A program made the position numbers and the translations under genes. A stretch of 64,000 bases of DNA, taken from JANQJA01 sp047947185. GTDB taxonomy: Bacteria; Pseudomonadota; Gammaproteobacteria; Pseudomonadales; Azotimanducaceae. Below, piece after piece: positions 41,374 through 51,593 of the stretch (its first letter is position 1; every line of letters begins with the position of its first letter). The stretch spans positions 3,720,001 to 3,784,000 of the forward strand of contig CP170502.1 of assembly GCA_047947185.1 (NCBI GenBank), written 5' to 3'. The notes beneath the pieces are model-generated. The model did no database searches and was not told the origin of the DNA. It saw only the letters and a list, made by a program, of their open reading frames with translations.

Positions 41374-42972
41374 ATGTCTGTTCTTCCCCACCACCCCTCA
41401 ATTGAATATGACCGGAAACAGGCAAAACGCCTGCTTGGAGCGGCACGGCGACGAGATGGTGAGGCGCTGGCACGTTTCCGTTTGCAGCATCCGCGTTACC
41501 CGAACCTTGACCCGAATGGGGTATCAGCGCTCAGGCTGAGTGACGCGCAGCTGGTGATTGCGCGCGAATATGGCTTTGTTTCCTGGCCAGCCTGGCGCCA
41601 GTATGTCGAAATTTCCACCCTTGATGAACTGGCGAGAGTTGACGCTTTTCTGAAAGCCGTTTGCGGAGGTCAGGTGCAGTTGGCCCGCGCCCTGCTTCAG
41701 GGTGATACCGCCTTCCTGCGCTCTAGCCTTGCTGCGGCATGTGCAGCGGGTGAAGTTGACCTGGCCAGGAGCCTCCTTGCTGGAAACGCCCCGGGGGCAA
41801 CTGCACGGACCGGGCCTTTTGATGCCGAACCACTGGCCTATGCCTGCCAGTCCCGGCTGTTGGGGTGGGACGTTGAGCGTACGCCCGGGATTGTTGCCTG
41901 TGCAGCAATGTTGCTGGCGGCCGGCGCTGATCCCAATGCGGGTCTGCTCTTCGAAGGGGGTAAAGATCCCGGGGACAGGAAAACAGCAATTTACGGTGCC
42001 GCTGGCATCGCAAACCACCCGGAACTTACCCGCATGCTGCTTGATGCCGGCGCCCACCCCAGTGATGGCCTTGAAGGTCAGGCAGGCGAAACCCTGTATC
42101 ACGCGGCCGAGTTCTCTGACACGACCTGCCTTGAAATGCTGCTTGCAGCGGGGCCTGACAAGTTTGCCCTGGACTACTGCCTGGGACGTGCACTGGACTT
42201 CACTGACCCTGCTGCCGCCCTTTTATTTGTTGAGCACGGGGCTGATGTCGAACATCGCGTGCCATGGTTTGCGAACCGGACCCACCTGATGAAAGCCATT
42301 ACCAACGGCAGTGATGCAGGCCTGGTGCGCCGGATGGTGGCTCGTGCCACGCACCTTGACCTCACGGACGACAATGGACTGACAGCTTACCGCCGTGCGG
42401 TCCGCGCCGGGCGGGGCGACATTGCTGACCTGCTGGCAAGCAAAGGCGCAGACACCAGTTCCGTGACCGGGGTTGACCGTACGCTGGGTGCCTGCGTGAG
42501 CGGGAATACAGCCCTGGTCGACCAGATTCTGAAGGACTCACCGGATATTGTGGCCAGGCTTACGGAAGCGGATACCGCGCTGATCAGCGCTGAGGCCCGC
42601 CGCAGGAATCGTTCCGCGGTAGCACTCCTGGTTCGCCTTGGCGTATCCATTGATGCCAATCCCGACATGCCGGCATTACATGAATGCTCTTATGCCGGTG
42701 ACCTGGCAGGGGTTGAACAGGCACTGGCATTGGGTGCAAGTGTCCATTCCGTTAACGCGCACGGCGGAACGGCTCTTGGCGCAGCAATCTATGGCTCGGT
42801 TGACTGTCATGACCCCATTGGCGGCCCCTCAGCCCGGCCGGGCCTGCTGGTTCCCGAGCGCGGTTATGCCGCAATTGTGGAACTGCTGCTCGAGCAGGGG
42901 GCAGCGTTGCCAACACAGTTGGGCGGCAGCAAGGCGGTAATAGCGGTGCTGCAACGCCATGGCGTGTCCTGA
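41374..42972 (+). CDS. Ankyrin-repeat protein
   Basis: A 532-aa protein. The first 85 residues ('SIEYDRKQAKRLLGAARRRDGEALARFRLQHPRY') form a helical lead domain. At least eight ankyrin-like repeats follow, with motifs such as 'AAMLLAAGADPNAG', 'LTRMLLDAGAHPSDG', 'AAALLFVEHGADVEHR' and 'IVELLLEQGAALP'. There is no signal peptide, so it is likely cytosolic and a protein-binding factor. AAGGAGG precedes the ATG. It is divergent from selO. Partner unknown. Confidence 0.88.
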   Translation: MSVLPHHPSIEYDRKQAKRLLGAARRRDGEALARFRLQHPRYPNLDPNGVSALRLSDAQLVIAREYGFVSWPAWRQYVEISTLDELARVDAFLKAVCGGQVQLARALLQGDTAFLRSSLAAACAAGEVDLARSLLAGNAPGATARTGPFDAEPLAYACQSRLLGWDVERTPGIVACAAMLLAAGADPNAGLLFEGGKDPGDRKTAIYGAAGIANHPELTRMLLDAGAHPSDGLEGQAGETLYHAAEFSDTTCLEMLLAAGPDKFALDYCLGRALDFTDPAAALLFVEHGADVEHRVPWFANRTHLMKAITNGSDAGLVRRMVARATHLDLTDDNGLTAYRRAVRAGRGDIADLLASKGADTSSVTGVDRTLGACVSGNTALVDQILKDSPDIVARLTEADTALISAEARRRNRSAVALLVRLGVSIDANPDMPALHECSYAGDLAGVEQALALGASVHSVNAHGGTALGAAIYGSVDCHDPIGGPSARPGLLVPERGYAAIVELLLEQGAALPTQLGGSKAVIAVLQRHGVS

Positions 42973-42996
42973 ATCGCGATAGGCGGTGCAGGCGGA

Positions 42997-44163
42997 TTAC
43001 TCCAGCACAATCTCCGCGGTATCACCCGTGATTCGGATTTGTGTACCGTATGGGCGCGAGATATCTGCCAGCCGGCTCAGGATGGCCGTTGCCTCCCCAC
43101 CCTGGGCGAGAAAAGGTGCGCCCCGGGCCGGCGGGTCCAGGGCCAGCACCAGCGGTCTGATACCTACGCCCGTCACTTTGCCTGCAACAAAACGAGCGTC
43201 TACCACGGCACTGTAGTAGGCGAGCGGGCCATATTTGTCGGGGGTTCCGGCAGACTGGAAGATGTAGTTGCCGAGGCCATAGACAATCAGACGGCCCTTG
43301 TAGATCTCAATGCCATGCAGGGCAGGGTTGCCGTGAGCGACGAAAATGTCGGCACCGGCGTCAATGAGTTCGCGTGCCCAGGATTCCATCCAGCCAGGCG
43401 TTGTGAATCGATCCACCCGATTATCGCGACCAGGTGGCCCAGCGAGTTCGGTACGACTCCCCCAATAGTGGCTGTGCTGGTAGGCGATCACCAGTGACGC
43501 CTGGCTTGCGGCTTCCCGAACGGCATTCAGAACGCGCGCCTTTTGTTCGATGTTTAGGGTGTTGTCTGCTTTGAGCTCCAGGAAGTTTACGCCTGGTCGG
43601 CCTGGCGCTGCCCAGGTTTCAGGTGTCAGTTGAACTGCCCCGGATGCCATGGCCACCAGCGCAACCTTGCCGGCTGGGGTGTCCAGATAACCGGCACGGG
43701 CAGCCTCTTCAGCGTCGCGTCCCGTGCCAGCGAAGGCAAAGCCGCGGCTGGCGACCTCACGACGGGTCGTTTCTATCCCGGCTGTGCCCAGGTCAACGGC
43801 ATGGTTGTTGGCCAGTGACAACAGGTTAAAACCCATGTCTTTCAGGTTATCAAGTACCGCGGGTGGCACCTTTACAACCGTGTTGGAGCGTGGCGTCACC
43901 TCTGCACCCTCAGGTGCTATCGCAACTTCAAGATTGGTAAATGCAACATCTGCACCGCCAAGATAGTCACGGGCCTGTTCGACTGATGCCGGCACCAGGT
44001 TTCTCAGGTCCCTTTTGATGAGAGCTTGCCCAACCAGTATGACCCTTAGCCCCTCCGGTTCAGCTGATTGCGCCATCGATAGGTGACTCAACCCTGTAAG
44101 AGAAAGGCAGCAGAACAGCAGGGCACCTGCCCCTGCCAGCCCGTATTGTCGGCTCCTGATCAT
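42997..44163 (-). CDS. CapA-family (poly-gamma-glutamate synthesis type) metallophosphatase-like protein
   Basis: A 388-aa exported protein: signal peptide 1-31, then the CapA fold with 'DVAFTNLEVAIAP', 'LSLANNHAVDLG', 'VIAYQHSHYWG' and 'FVAHGNPALHGIEIYKGRLIVYGLGNYIF', which carry the usual metal/active-site residues. Although named for capsule synthesis, many CapA-like proteins are stand-alone periplasmic enzymes of unknown substrate. Its ATG overlaps the stop of the CocE/NonD hydrolase gene (TGATG), so they are translated together. Confidence 0.88.
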   Translation of the reverse strand: MIRSRQYGLAGAGALLFCCLSLTGLSHLSMAQSAEPEGLRVILVGQALIKRDLRNLVPASVEQARDYLGGADVAFTNLEVAIAPEGAEVTPRSNTVVKVPPAVLDNLKDMGFNLLSLANNHAVDLGTAGIETTRREVASRGFAFAGTGRDAEEAARAGYLDTPAGKVALVAMASGAVQLTPETWAAPGRPGVNFLELKADNTLNIEQKARVLNAVREAASQASLVIAYQHSHYWGSRTELAGPPGRDNRVDRFTTPGWMESWARELIDAGADIFVAHGNPALHGIEIYKGRLIVYGLGNYIFQSAGTPDKYGPLAYYSAVVDARFVAGKVTGVGIRPLVLALDPPARGAPFLAQGGEATAILSRLADISRPYGTQIRITGDTAEIVLE

Positions 44164-46019
44164 CAGTTATCTCCGCTTGTTGTCAGGCTGAGCCCGGAGG
44201 GGTAGAGACTGCCAAAATACACCCGGTTCCTTGCGACCCGGAAACTGGTCCTGCTGCCTGGTAAATCACCATTGTTCGGGTTCAGGTCAAACTGGGGAAA
44301 GTTACTGCTGGAAATGTCCAGTCGCAATCTGTGGCCTGCCTTGAATCGATTGCAGGTTGGCAGGGTCTCAATCTGCACCCGACAGATTTCGTCGGGCTGG
44401 ACAAACTCCTCGTGTTCCCATCCATGCCGGTAGCGCAGCCGCAGGATGCCATCAGCAATGTTCATGCAGAATCCGTCGGGATAATCCTCGTTGGCCGGAT
44501 AGACGTCAATCAGTTTGATGGTGAAGTCGGTATCAGGTCCATCCGTGGAGACCCAGAGATTTGCCCGCACGCGGCCGGTAAGTACCAGGTCCTCTGCCAA
44601 TGGGCCTGTCTGAAAGGTCAGTACATCGGGACGCTCTGACAGGGGTGCCAGATCATGCTGGTCAGGGTTGAAGAGTCCCGGTTTTGCCCGCTGGTCAAAT
44701 GCACCGCCAAACATCAGAGGTTCGCCGGAGGTAATGGCGCCGCCCACAGTAGGCACTGGATGGCCCGGGTCAAATTCGAACTCAAGGTGACCAGCTTCAC
44801 GGGCTGGTGTGCTGTCCAGGCTGCCGCCACCTGCCAGGTAAAGCTGTGACTCGACGGACCCGGCCGGTGGCCAGTGAGTGGCCGTTCGCCATCGGCCGCC
44901 GTGGGTCAGGCGGCCATCCGCATTGCGTCGGCCGCTGCCACCACCCATCTCAAACCAGGTGACGCCGGGCTTGGGTCCTGCTGAACTGGTTTTGTCGGTG
45001 CCAAGGCACTGTTGAAACCAGGCCAGCCGGTAGTGCAGGTAATCCTGTGCAATGTTGCCGTCCAGCGTTGCACTTGGACCAAAATCCACATCCCCGGAAA
45101 ACGAGACTGAACGGTTGCCGTGTGTCCAGGGGCCCATCAGAAGGCAGGTTGGACGCTGGTGTCGCTGCGCCAGTCCGAGATAGTTTGTCAGGCAGGCGCC
45201 CGCGTAGGGGTCATACCAACTGCCGACTATGGCGATGGGAATGTCCGGTACCCTGTCATAATATCCCTCGGCGTATAGCCCCACCTGTTTCCAGTATTCA
45301 TCAAAAGTGCCCTTGTGCCACTGGTCAAACAGATAGTCTTCAAATTCGGGTGCTGCTGTGAGTGGCGAATGTCCCGGCCACCAGGGGAGATTACGGAACC
45401 AGTGGGCGAGGTCCACCTGTTCCAGTGCTGCCCTGCGCGCTGGGTTGAGTTCGGTTTCAGGGCTGCGCAGGGCGTGCCGGTGGGCCCAGGTCGCCTGTTT
45501 CAGCTCAAAGGCGCCGCCCCGTCGAATGCCGCCCTGGAACGCATTGGCAAAACCACCAGAATCGAGAAACATGCAGGCGAGTGCCGGGGGGGACTGGCAG
45601 GCCATGGCCAGTTGGGTATGGGCACCATAAGACAATCCCATGGTGGCAACTCGACCATCACACCACGCCTGGGCTGCAATCCACGCCAGTGTGTCGCAGC
45701 CATCGTTGCCCTCGTCAAGGTATTTGGTGAATACGCCTTCCGAAGCATAGCGCCCACGACAATCCTGCATGACCACTGCAAACCCATGTTTTACAAAAAA
45801 CTCGGCGACCTGGGGCCGGCTCATGGGTAATGCCTGCCCATGACCAAGCTCTGACCGGCTCAACCCAAGTTTGTCGTAGGGCGTGCGCTCGAGAATCACG
45901 GCCAATGGCCGGGTTTCCCCGGGGGGCAGGTACAGGTCGGTGGCCAGTCGGACACCGTCGCGCATTGGTACCATGACATTTTGCCGAACGGTCATCGCCA
46001 GGTTTGGCTCTGTTGCCAT
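44163..46019 (-). CDS. CocE/NonD family hydrolase (S15 peptidase-like)
   Basis: A 618-aa alpha/beta hydrolase. The nucleophile elbow is 'TMGLSYGAHTQ' (S130), the oxyanion region is 'ERTPYDKLGLSR', and the C-terminal jelly-roll domain (about 370-615) contains 'RVRANLWVSTDGPDTDFTIKLIDVYP' and 'HRLRLDISSSNFPQFDLNPN', typical of cocaine esterase/X-Pro dipeptidyl-peptidase relatives. The start at 46019 lies 2 bp after the transporter stop; a longer frame would run into that gene. No signal peptide is evident. It probably hydrolyses an ester or amide imported by the adjacent transporter. Confidence 0.9.
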   Translation of the reverse strand: MATEPNLAMTVRQNVMVPMRDGVRLATDLYLPPGETRPLAVILERTPYDKLGLSRSELGHGQALPMSRPQVAEFFVKHGFAVVMQDCRGRYASEGVFTKYLDEGNDGCDTLAWIAAQAWCDGRVATMGLSYGAHTQLAMACQSPPALACMFLDSGGFANAFQGGIRRGGAFELKQATWAHRHALRSPETELNPARRAALEQVDLAHWFRNLPWWPGHSPLTAAPEFEDYLFDQWHKGTFDEYWKQVGLYAEGYYDRVPDIPIAIVGSWYDPYAGACLTNYLGLAQRHQRPTCLLMGPWTHGNRSVSFSGDVDFGPSATLDGNIAQDYLHYRLAWFQQCLGTDKTSSAGPKPGVTWFEMGGGSGRRNADGRLTHGGRWRTATHWPPAGSVESQLYLAGGGSLDSTPAREAGHLEFEFDPGHPVPTVGGAITSGEPLMFGGAFDQRAKPGLFNPDQHDLAPLSERPDVLTFQTGPLAEDLVLTGRVRANLWVSTDGPDTDFTIKLIDVYPANEDYPDGFCMNIADGILRLRYRHGWEHEEFVQPDEICRVQIETLPTCNRFKAGHRLRLDISSSNFPQFDLNPNNGDLPGSRTSFRVARNRVYFGSLYPSGLSLTTSGDN

Positions 46020-46021
46020 GC

Positions 46022-47416
46022 CTAGCCCCCCATGCTGACGATCAGGGTCAACAACACCATCGCGATACCGATGTATATCACCCACAGCCAGAAAACGGCA
46101 CGTGCCCAGTCGGTCCAGTTGACCTGCGCAGTGGCGAGATAGGCCAGCAGGGTGCCCGAGGTCGGCGTCAACAGGTTGGTAATGCCATTGCCGAAGAGGA
46201 AAGCCAGCACGGTAGCCTGGGCGGGAACGCCGGAGAGTTGACCCAGCGGGCCCATAATCGGCATGCTGATGGCGGCCTGGCCGGACGTCGAGGGAATCAG
46301 GAAATCTAGCATTAACTGCGCCCCAAACATGCCAAGCACCGCCTGGACGGCGTTGTCTTCACCCAACAGCCGGGTCAGCCCGTGTACCACGGAGTCCAGG
46401 ACCTGGCCCCACTCCAGTGTGATCGCCACGGCTGAGGCGACGCCGATCAGCATGCAGGCCATCAGTATTTTTTTCATGCCGCTGACAAATGATTCTGCTG
46501 CCTCATGGGCGGACAGACCGCCGGCAACCGCCAGCAAGGCAGAAAGGCCAATGTAGAATGCGGAGAGTTCATGATGTTTCCACTGCCAGCGGTTGCTGGC
46601 GTAGACCAGAAATGCGATGCCGGCAATCAGCAACACCAGTACCCACTGATGACGGGCACTTAATGGCGCGCTGTCGAACAAGACCTCTGCCTGCAGACTG
46701 CCCGGGTGCTGGCGCCTGATCATCAGCATGACAAAAATGATTCCTACCAGGAGGAAAACCACCCAACAGGCGAAACGCAGACCGGCGCCACTGAAAATCT
46801 GCAGGCCAACCAGGGGTTGGGCAATGGTCAGCGGTATGGGGTTGCTGACCGAGGCCATGTAGCCGGCTTTGACGGCAACCGTAACGATGGCCAGTCCCAC
46901 CAGGTTGGACATGCCAAGTCGGTTGGATAGCGCCACCATGATGGGAATGATCAGGAGGTATTCGGATGCCAGACCAAGGAAGGTACTGCCGGCTGAAAAA
47001 ATCACCATCAGTATCGGCAGGAGTACGTAAAGATTGCCTTTCAGGCTGCTGAGCAGGCGCTCCAGTCCTGCATCAATGGCACCACTTTTGGTCAGTATGC
47101 CAAACATGCCGCCGATAATGAGTACCATAAAAATCAGCCCCGACATGCGGTCGAGACCGGCCGGTATGGCCATGATGGTGGTAATCAGGCCCACCGGTTG
47201 CGCCTGGTTCGTCTCTGGCTGATGGCTGGCTTGCCAGAGGTTGCTGATGGACCGGTCCTTGTCCAGCACCTCGTAGGAACCAGGCACGACCAGTCGGCCT
47301 TCTCGCTGGTAGGCGCCGGAATCCAGCAGCCAGGTCAGGAGCATGGCGAGCAGGAGGATGCCCAGCATGATGATAATCGGGTGCTGGTGCTTCTTGTCGG
47401 CGTCTTGTTCAGTCAT
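46022..47416 (-). CDS. YfcC/DcuC-like membrane carrier
   Basis: A 464-aa protein with 11-12 hydrophobic helices and re-entrant-like segments. Motifs fit the YfcC family: 'IIGGMFGILTKSGAIDAGLERLL', 'TFLGLASEYLLIIPIMVALSNRLGM', 'QLMLDFLIPSTSGQAAISMPIMGPL' and 'NGITNLLTPTSGTLLAYLA'. The family belongs to the ion transporter superfamily with C4-dicarboxylate and amino-acid-type carriers. It is followed after 2 bp by the hydrolase gene and is 108 bp downstream of a TonB receptor gene in the same direction, suggesting an uptake-and-hydrolysis route for one compound. Confidence 0.85.
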   Translation of the reverse strand: MTEQDADKKHQHPIIIMLGILLLAMLLTWLLDSGAYQREGRLVVPGSYEVLDKDRSISNLWQASHQPETNQAQPVGLITTIMAIPAGLDRMSGLIFMVLIIGGMFGILTKSGAIDAGLERLLSSLKGNLYVLLPILMVIFSAGSTFLGLASEYLLIIPIMVALSNRLGMSNLVGLAIVTVAVKAGYMASVSNPIPLTIAQPLVGLQIFSGAGLRFACWVVFLLVGIIFVMLMIRRQHPGSLQAEVLFDSAPLSARHQWVLVLLIAGIAFLVYASNRWQWKHHELSAFYIGLSALLAVAGGLSAHEAAESFVSGMKKILMACMLIGVASAVAITLEWGQVLDSVVHGLTRLLGEDNAVQAVLGMFGAQLMLDFLIPSTSGQAAISMPIMGPLGQLSGVPAQATVLAFLFGNGITNLLTPTSGTLLAYLATAQVNWTDWARAVFWLWVIYIGIAMVLLTLIVSMGG

Positions 47417-47524
47417 CGCTGCAGTTTACCCTGTTGATTCCATACCAGGCATGACCATGGCCAGGCACATTGCCTGGCCCGTCAGGTTGGGTGCAGGGCC
47501 CTGGTGTGGGCCCGGACACTGGGT

Positions 47525-50287
47525 TCAGCTGCCGAATTCCCAGGTTACCTGGCCATAGAAGAAGCGCCCGATAGCATTGTAGGTGGAAATGTCGAAGTTG
47601 ATATTGGTGTTGGTCAGCGATGAAGGTGGTTGACGATCAAAGATGTTGTCCACGCCCACTCGGAAACTCCAGCTGTCCCTGAACTGATAGCTGCCGGACA
47701 GGTTGTGGTAACTGATCGACGAGATATTGCGGTCGGTGCCGCTCGCCTGTTCCACAGTACCGTCAATATAGCGCCAGCTGTACAGGGCAGACCACTGGTT
47801 GCTGTTCCACTTGACGTTGGTGAGGGCCCGCCACTTGGGATAGGCCTCCCGCAGGGCTGAAGTACCGGTTTTTTCCTCAACCAGCAGTGCGCCATTGGTC
47901 AGTGTCGATACCGTGGTGTAATCCAGCAGTCTTGACAGGGAAACAGTGATATCAAAGATGCCAGCATTACCGCCATCAAACAGGTATCGACCCACAATGT
48001 CGTAGCCCTTGACCTCAGTGCTGTTGAGGTTGATCGGGCCATCATTCACATTCAACAGTTCGCCGGATGATTCGCGCGAGATAAAGTTACAGCGCTGGCC
48101 TGAGCTGGCGCACAGGTTCAACAGATTTTGCGCGCCATAGGCGCTGATGGTGTCGTCGACCTTGATGTTGAACCAGTCAATGGTCAGGCTGGCGTTTGCG
48201 ATAGTGGCAGGTGTAAAAACCAGGCCAAATGACAGGTTGTCGGACGTCTCGGGTTCCAGGTCCGGATTGCCGCCGACTGTTGTAGGCGCGTTGCTGGTGA
48301 CCTGGGTGTAGGTTGCCGGTACGCCGGCACAACCTGGCAGGGCGGGATTGCCGCCGTTGTTGCTGCAGGGGTCGAGCACCGGTACGGACGTCTCACGCAG
48401 TCCTTCAAACTGCTCTACAATCGACGGTGAACGGAATCCTTCCGCCCAGGTACCGCGGAGCATCAGTGAGTCAACCGGTCGGTAAATGAAGCCGGCTTTG
48501 CTGCTGGTTGTGCTGCCAAAGGTGGAGTAGTCGGAGTAGCGAGTCGCCAGCTGAATCCTGAAATCTTCAACACCCGACCTGTCGCTCAGCACGGGAATGT
48601 CAAATTCGACATATACTTCGTTCAGGTCATACTGACCGTCGGTGCCGTCGCGCGCGGCGGAAGATGAAGCCCGGTAGCTGTTCACCCGTGGAGTCATACT
48701 GTTGTAAGGCTCGGGCTTATCCAGGCCTTTTTCCTTGCGATACTCGTAGCCGGCGGCAAACGCGAGGGGCCCTGCGGGCAGCTCAATGAGATCTCCCGTG
48801 ATGTTCAGGGTAAAGTCGGTCTGTTCAGCCTGGTTGTTGTCCTGGCTGGTGAAGCGAATGTAATCGGTCATGGCCGGGGTCAGCGGATTGAACATATTGA
48901 CCGGAACACAACCTGTCAGCAGGTCCGAGACGTTTGCGGTTATGCCGGTCGCGTCGCACGCACGCAATCCCAGCGCCAGCCGATCAAGGTCAATCTGGTT
49001 GAGTGAGGTGAAAGTCGCTTCATTCTTCGCGAAGGAAAGGAAACTGTCCCAGAACCAACCGTTGCTGAGATCTCCTTCAAGGCCAACGCCAATGCGATAA
49101 GTGTCCACTTCCTGCACGTTGTCCCGCTGACCAACATCTTCAAAGTAGTTTTCAATGCGGAAGTCCGAACCGCCAAACGCGATTCCGAACGGGTTTACAC
49201 GAGGGTCATTCGGAATACTGAAACCGCGGCTCCCGCGGATCACCGGTGTGGCTCCGTTAAACAACTGGTCGGATTCGCGCCTGTTGAAAAGTGCCTCAAG
49301 ACGCAGTGCCATGGCGTTGCCGAACTCGGTTCGGTTTTGCAGATACACTGACGTCAAGGCGAGTGGGGCAACCAGGTAGTTGTTGGCGTAGCGGTTGAAG
49401 GCATCAGCTGAGGTTGCCGGGCGCCAGTTGGCAAGATTGCTGCCGTCGGTGCCAGGGTCCCGGGTGATGCCCAGCGAGGGCACGGTAAACCCGACTACTC
49501 CCGCGAGACCGGACTCGCGAAACAGGCCTTCCGGCGTCGCGTTGGCTACCCCGTTCAGGGGGAAAGCTGAAATGTCCCGGTCTTGCGTGAAGATAGGTTC
49601 CTCCTTCAGATAGCTGACTGCCAACATCCAGTTGCTGTTGCCCAGATTCTTGCCAACCAGCAGCTCTGCTGAGTAGGTCTCACGATCACCCTCGTTGCTG
49701 ATACCGGAATAGGCGCGGACCCGGCCTCCTTCAAAATTCTGGTAGGTGCGCATGTTGACCACGCCGGCGATGGCATCAGCACCGTAGATGGCCGTTGCGC
49801 CATCCTGCAGTACCTCAACGCTCTCGATCATCACCTGGGGAATCGTATTGATATCAACAAAGTCCCGGAAGCCCCGGGTACCGGAACCGTTGACCCAACG
49901 GTGGCCGTTGACCAGTATGAGGCTCCGGTTTGCGCCCAGGCTGCGCAGGTTCAGGCTACGTGTGCCATGGCTGGTGCCGGCGGAGCCGTTGGAATTCAGG
50001 CTGGAACCTACCGAAGGCAGGTGCTGCAGGGTTTCCCCAAGGGTCAGTGAGCCATCAATGCGCAGGTCTTCCTCGCTGAGTGTCTGGACCGGGCTGGCAG
50101 AGCGCTCGTCCTGGCGACGAATGCGGGAACCGGTCACCATCACTTCCTCAATTACCGTATTGTCGGCTCTGGCATCCCCCTCCTGCGCGAAGGAAGCTGG
50201 CAGGGGCAGAAATCCAAACAGGGCAGCACTGACGGTAAGCGCTAAGGTCTGGTGTTTTCGGCAGGACTGGCGAAACAGGTTAGACAT
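47525..50287 (-). CDS. TonB-dependent receptor
   Basis: A 920-aa receptor. The start at 50287 has GGAG 7 nt upstream; longer forms lack support. A signal peptide (10-35) is followed by the TonB box 'IEEVMVTGSRIRRQ', a plug with 'LNLRSLGANRSLILVNGHRWV' and 'IESVEVLQDGATAIYGADAIAGVVN', and a long barrel ending 'YGQVTWEFGS'. The 'GSRIRR' box and overall size resemble the large subgroup seen in sphingomonads and marine gammaproteobacteria that imports peptides, oligosaccharides or aromatic compounds. The divergent LysR gene, sharing the 142-bp promoter region, is a likely regulator. Confidence 0.93.
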   Translation of the reverse strand: MSNLFRQSCRKHQTLALTVSAALFGFLPLPASFAQEGDARADNTVIEEVMVTGSRIRRQDERSASPVQTLSEEDLRIDGSLTLGETLQHLPSVGSSLNSNGSAGTSHGTRSLNLRSLGANRSLILVNGHRWVNGSGTRGFRDFVDINTIPQVMIESVEVLQDGATAIYGADAIAGVVNMRTYQNFEGGRVRAYSGISNEGDRETYSAELLVGKNLGNSNWMLAVSYLKEEPIFTQDRDISAFPLNGVANATPEGLFRESGLAGVVGFTVPSLGITRDPGTDGSNLANWRPATSADAFNRYANNYLVAPLALTSVYLQNRTEFGNAMALRLEALFNRRESDQLFNGATPVIRGSRGFSIPNDPRVNPFGIAFGGSDFRIENYFEDVGQRDNVQEVDTYRIGVGLEGDLSNGWFWDSFLSFAKNEATFTSLNQIDLDRLALGLRACDATGITANVSDLLTGCVPVNMFNPLTPAMTDYIRFTSQDNNQAEQTDFTLNITGDLIELPAGPLAFAAGYEYRKEKGLDKPEPYNSMTPRVNSYRASSSAARDGTDGQYDLNEVYVEFDIPVLSDRSGVEDFRIQLATRYSDYSTFGSTTSSKAGFIYRPVDSLMLRGTWAEGFRSPSIVEQFEGLRETSVPVLDPCSNNGGNPALPGCAGVPATYTQVTSNAPTTVGGNPDLEPETSDNLSFGLVFTPATIANASLTIDWFNIKVDDTISAYGAQNLLNLCASSGQRCNFISRESSGELLNVNDGPINLNSTEVKGYDIVGRYLFDGGNAGIFDITVSLSRLLDYTTVSTLTNGALLVEEKTGTSALREAYPKWRALTNVKWNSNQWSALYSWRYIDGTVEQASGTDRNISSISYHNLSGSYQFRDSWSFRVGVDNIFDRQPPSSLTNTNINFDISTYNAIGRFFYGQVTWEFGS

Positions 50288-50406
50288 GGCAAATCTCCGG
50301 TTGTCGGTCGAGTCATTCGCTTCAGTCATCACCCCAGGGTCACATGACCAAGCTGGCGAGATGTTATGGAAGCGACAAATGCCATGCAATATGATGTAGA
50401 AAAGAC

Positions 50407-50429
50407 ATTACCCTATACCGGTTTGTAAT
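50407..50429. promoter_or_regulatory. Possible LysR operator between the TonB receptor and LysR genes
   Basis: ATTAC (50407-50411) and GTAAT (50425-50429) form an interrupted palindrome with 13 bp between arms, of the T-n11/13-A type bound by LysR proteins. It touches the ATG of the LysR gene at 50430, so it would suit autorepression. The call rests on symmetry only. Confidence 0.3.
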
Positions 50430-51356
50430 ATGAGATATCGTCCGTCTTTTAACATTAATCTGAAAAGCCTCGAGTGTTTCCGGACTATCATCAACACGGG
50501 CTCGGCGACGGCGGCAGCCCGGCAGCTGAACATCACCCAACCGGCTGTAAGCCGATTGTTGGGGCAACTGGAATCGAGAATCGGCTTCCAGCTGTTTCAC
50601 CGTGCCAAGGGGCGGCTGATACCCACGGACGAGGCGCTGGCCTATTTCAAGGAGGTTGATATTGCGCTACAGAGTATGGAGCGGGTCCAGCAACTGGCTG
50701 ATAATCTGGGCAATGAGAATTTCGGGGAACTCTCCATTGTGGCACCGCCCAGTCTGGCGGAAACCATCCTGCCACGACTGATTTCAGAGTTCCTGCAGCA
50801 ACACCCGCGGGTCCACGTGAACCTGGATTCTCAGAGCATGGAAACCACGAGGGACATGGTTGTCCTGCGTGCGGTAGACTGTGGTTTTGTGCGTATGCCT
50901 GCCGAATATCCCGGTCTGCGCTGTGATTCACTGTTCCGCTCCGGTTCGGTCTGTGTGCTGCCAACGGGACACCCGCTAACCGTGCGCAAAAAGATACAGG
51001 TCCATCAGTTGGGCAAAGAGCCGCTGATCCTGTTGGGCAAGGGGCGACAGTCACGTCGGGAAGTCGACAACACCTTTGCTGAGGCGGGTATCCGTCCGCA
51101 GGTAAGGGTGGAGACGCACACAGTGGGTTCAGCCTGTGCCCTGGCCAGGGGCGGCGTCGGAATAGCCATAGTCAACGAGTTGCTGGGACTCCAATACCGC
51201 GGTGAAGGCATCGAGTTTCGTCCTTTGGTGCCCCGGATTGCGCACGAATATGGGTTTATACGCTCGGATGGCGTGCCCATGACGCGAGTCACGGAGCGTT
51301 TTTTCCAACATTGCCAGCAGCATTTTGCCGACAGGATTGCCAGCTATCGCCTGTAG
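50430..51356 (+). CDS. LysR-family transcriptional regulator
   Basis: A 308-aa LysR protein: HTH at about residues 8-65 ('LECFRTIINTGSATAAARQLNITQPAVSRLLGQLESRIGFQLF') and an effector domain from 95 ('LSIVAPPSLAETILPRLISEFLQQHPRV', 'VGSACALARGGVGIAIVNELLG'). It is divergent from the TonB receptor/YfcC/CocE/CapA group and is the natural candidate to control it. The gap of 237 bp to the next gene (51357-51593) holds no gene. Confidence 0.92.
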   Translation: MRYRPSFNINLKSLECFRTIINTGSATAAARQLNITQPAVSRLLGQLESRIGFQLFHRAKGRLIPTDEALAYFKEVDIALQSMERVQQLADNLGNENFGELSIVAPPSLAETILPRLISEFLQQHPRVHVNLDSQSMETTRDMVVLRAVDCGFVRMPAEYPGLRCDSLFRSGSVCVLPTGHPLTVRKKIQVHQLGKEPLILLGKGRQSRREVDNTFAEAGIRPQVRVETHTVGSACALARGGVGIAIVNELLGLQYRGEGIEFRPLVPRIAHEYGFIRSDGVPMTRVTERFFQHCQQHFADRIASYRL

Positions 51357-51593
51357 CCCACCAAGCCTTGACCCGTTTGTCGCGGGGGCCCAGTCGCTGC
51401 AATTGTTGGCCTCTCCGGTGCAACGCCTGTCCCTCGTAGCAGATTGAGAGCCGCACGAGTAGCAATCCTGTATCCCCGGGCCCGGTTGAATTGTGGTTGA
51501 ATGAGTGGCGATTCTGGTGCAACCGGCGCGGTCAGTCCCGATTCGGGGCTGGTGATTTTGTCCGATTGCTGAACAGGCTGTGGAGAGGGATGG

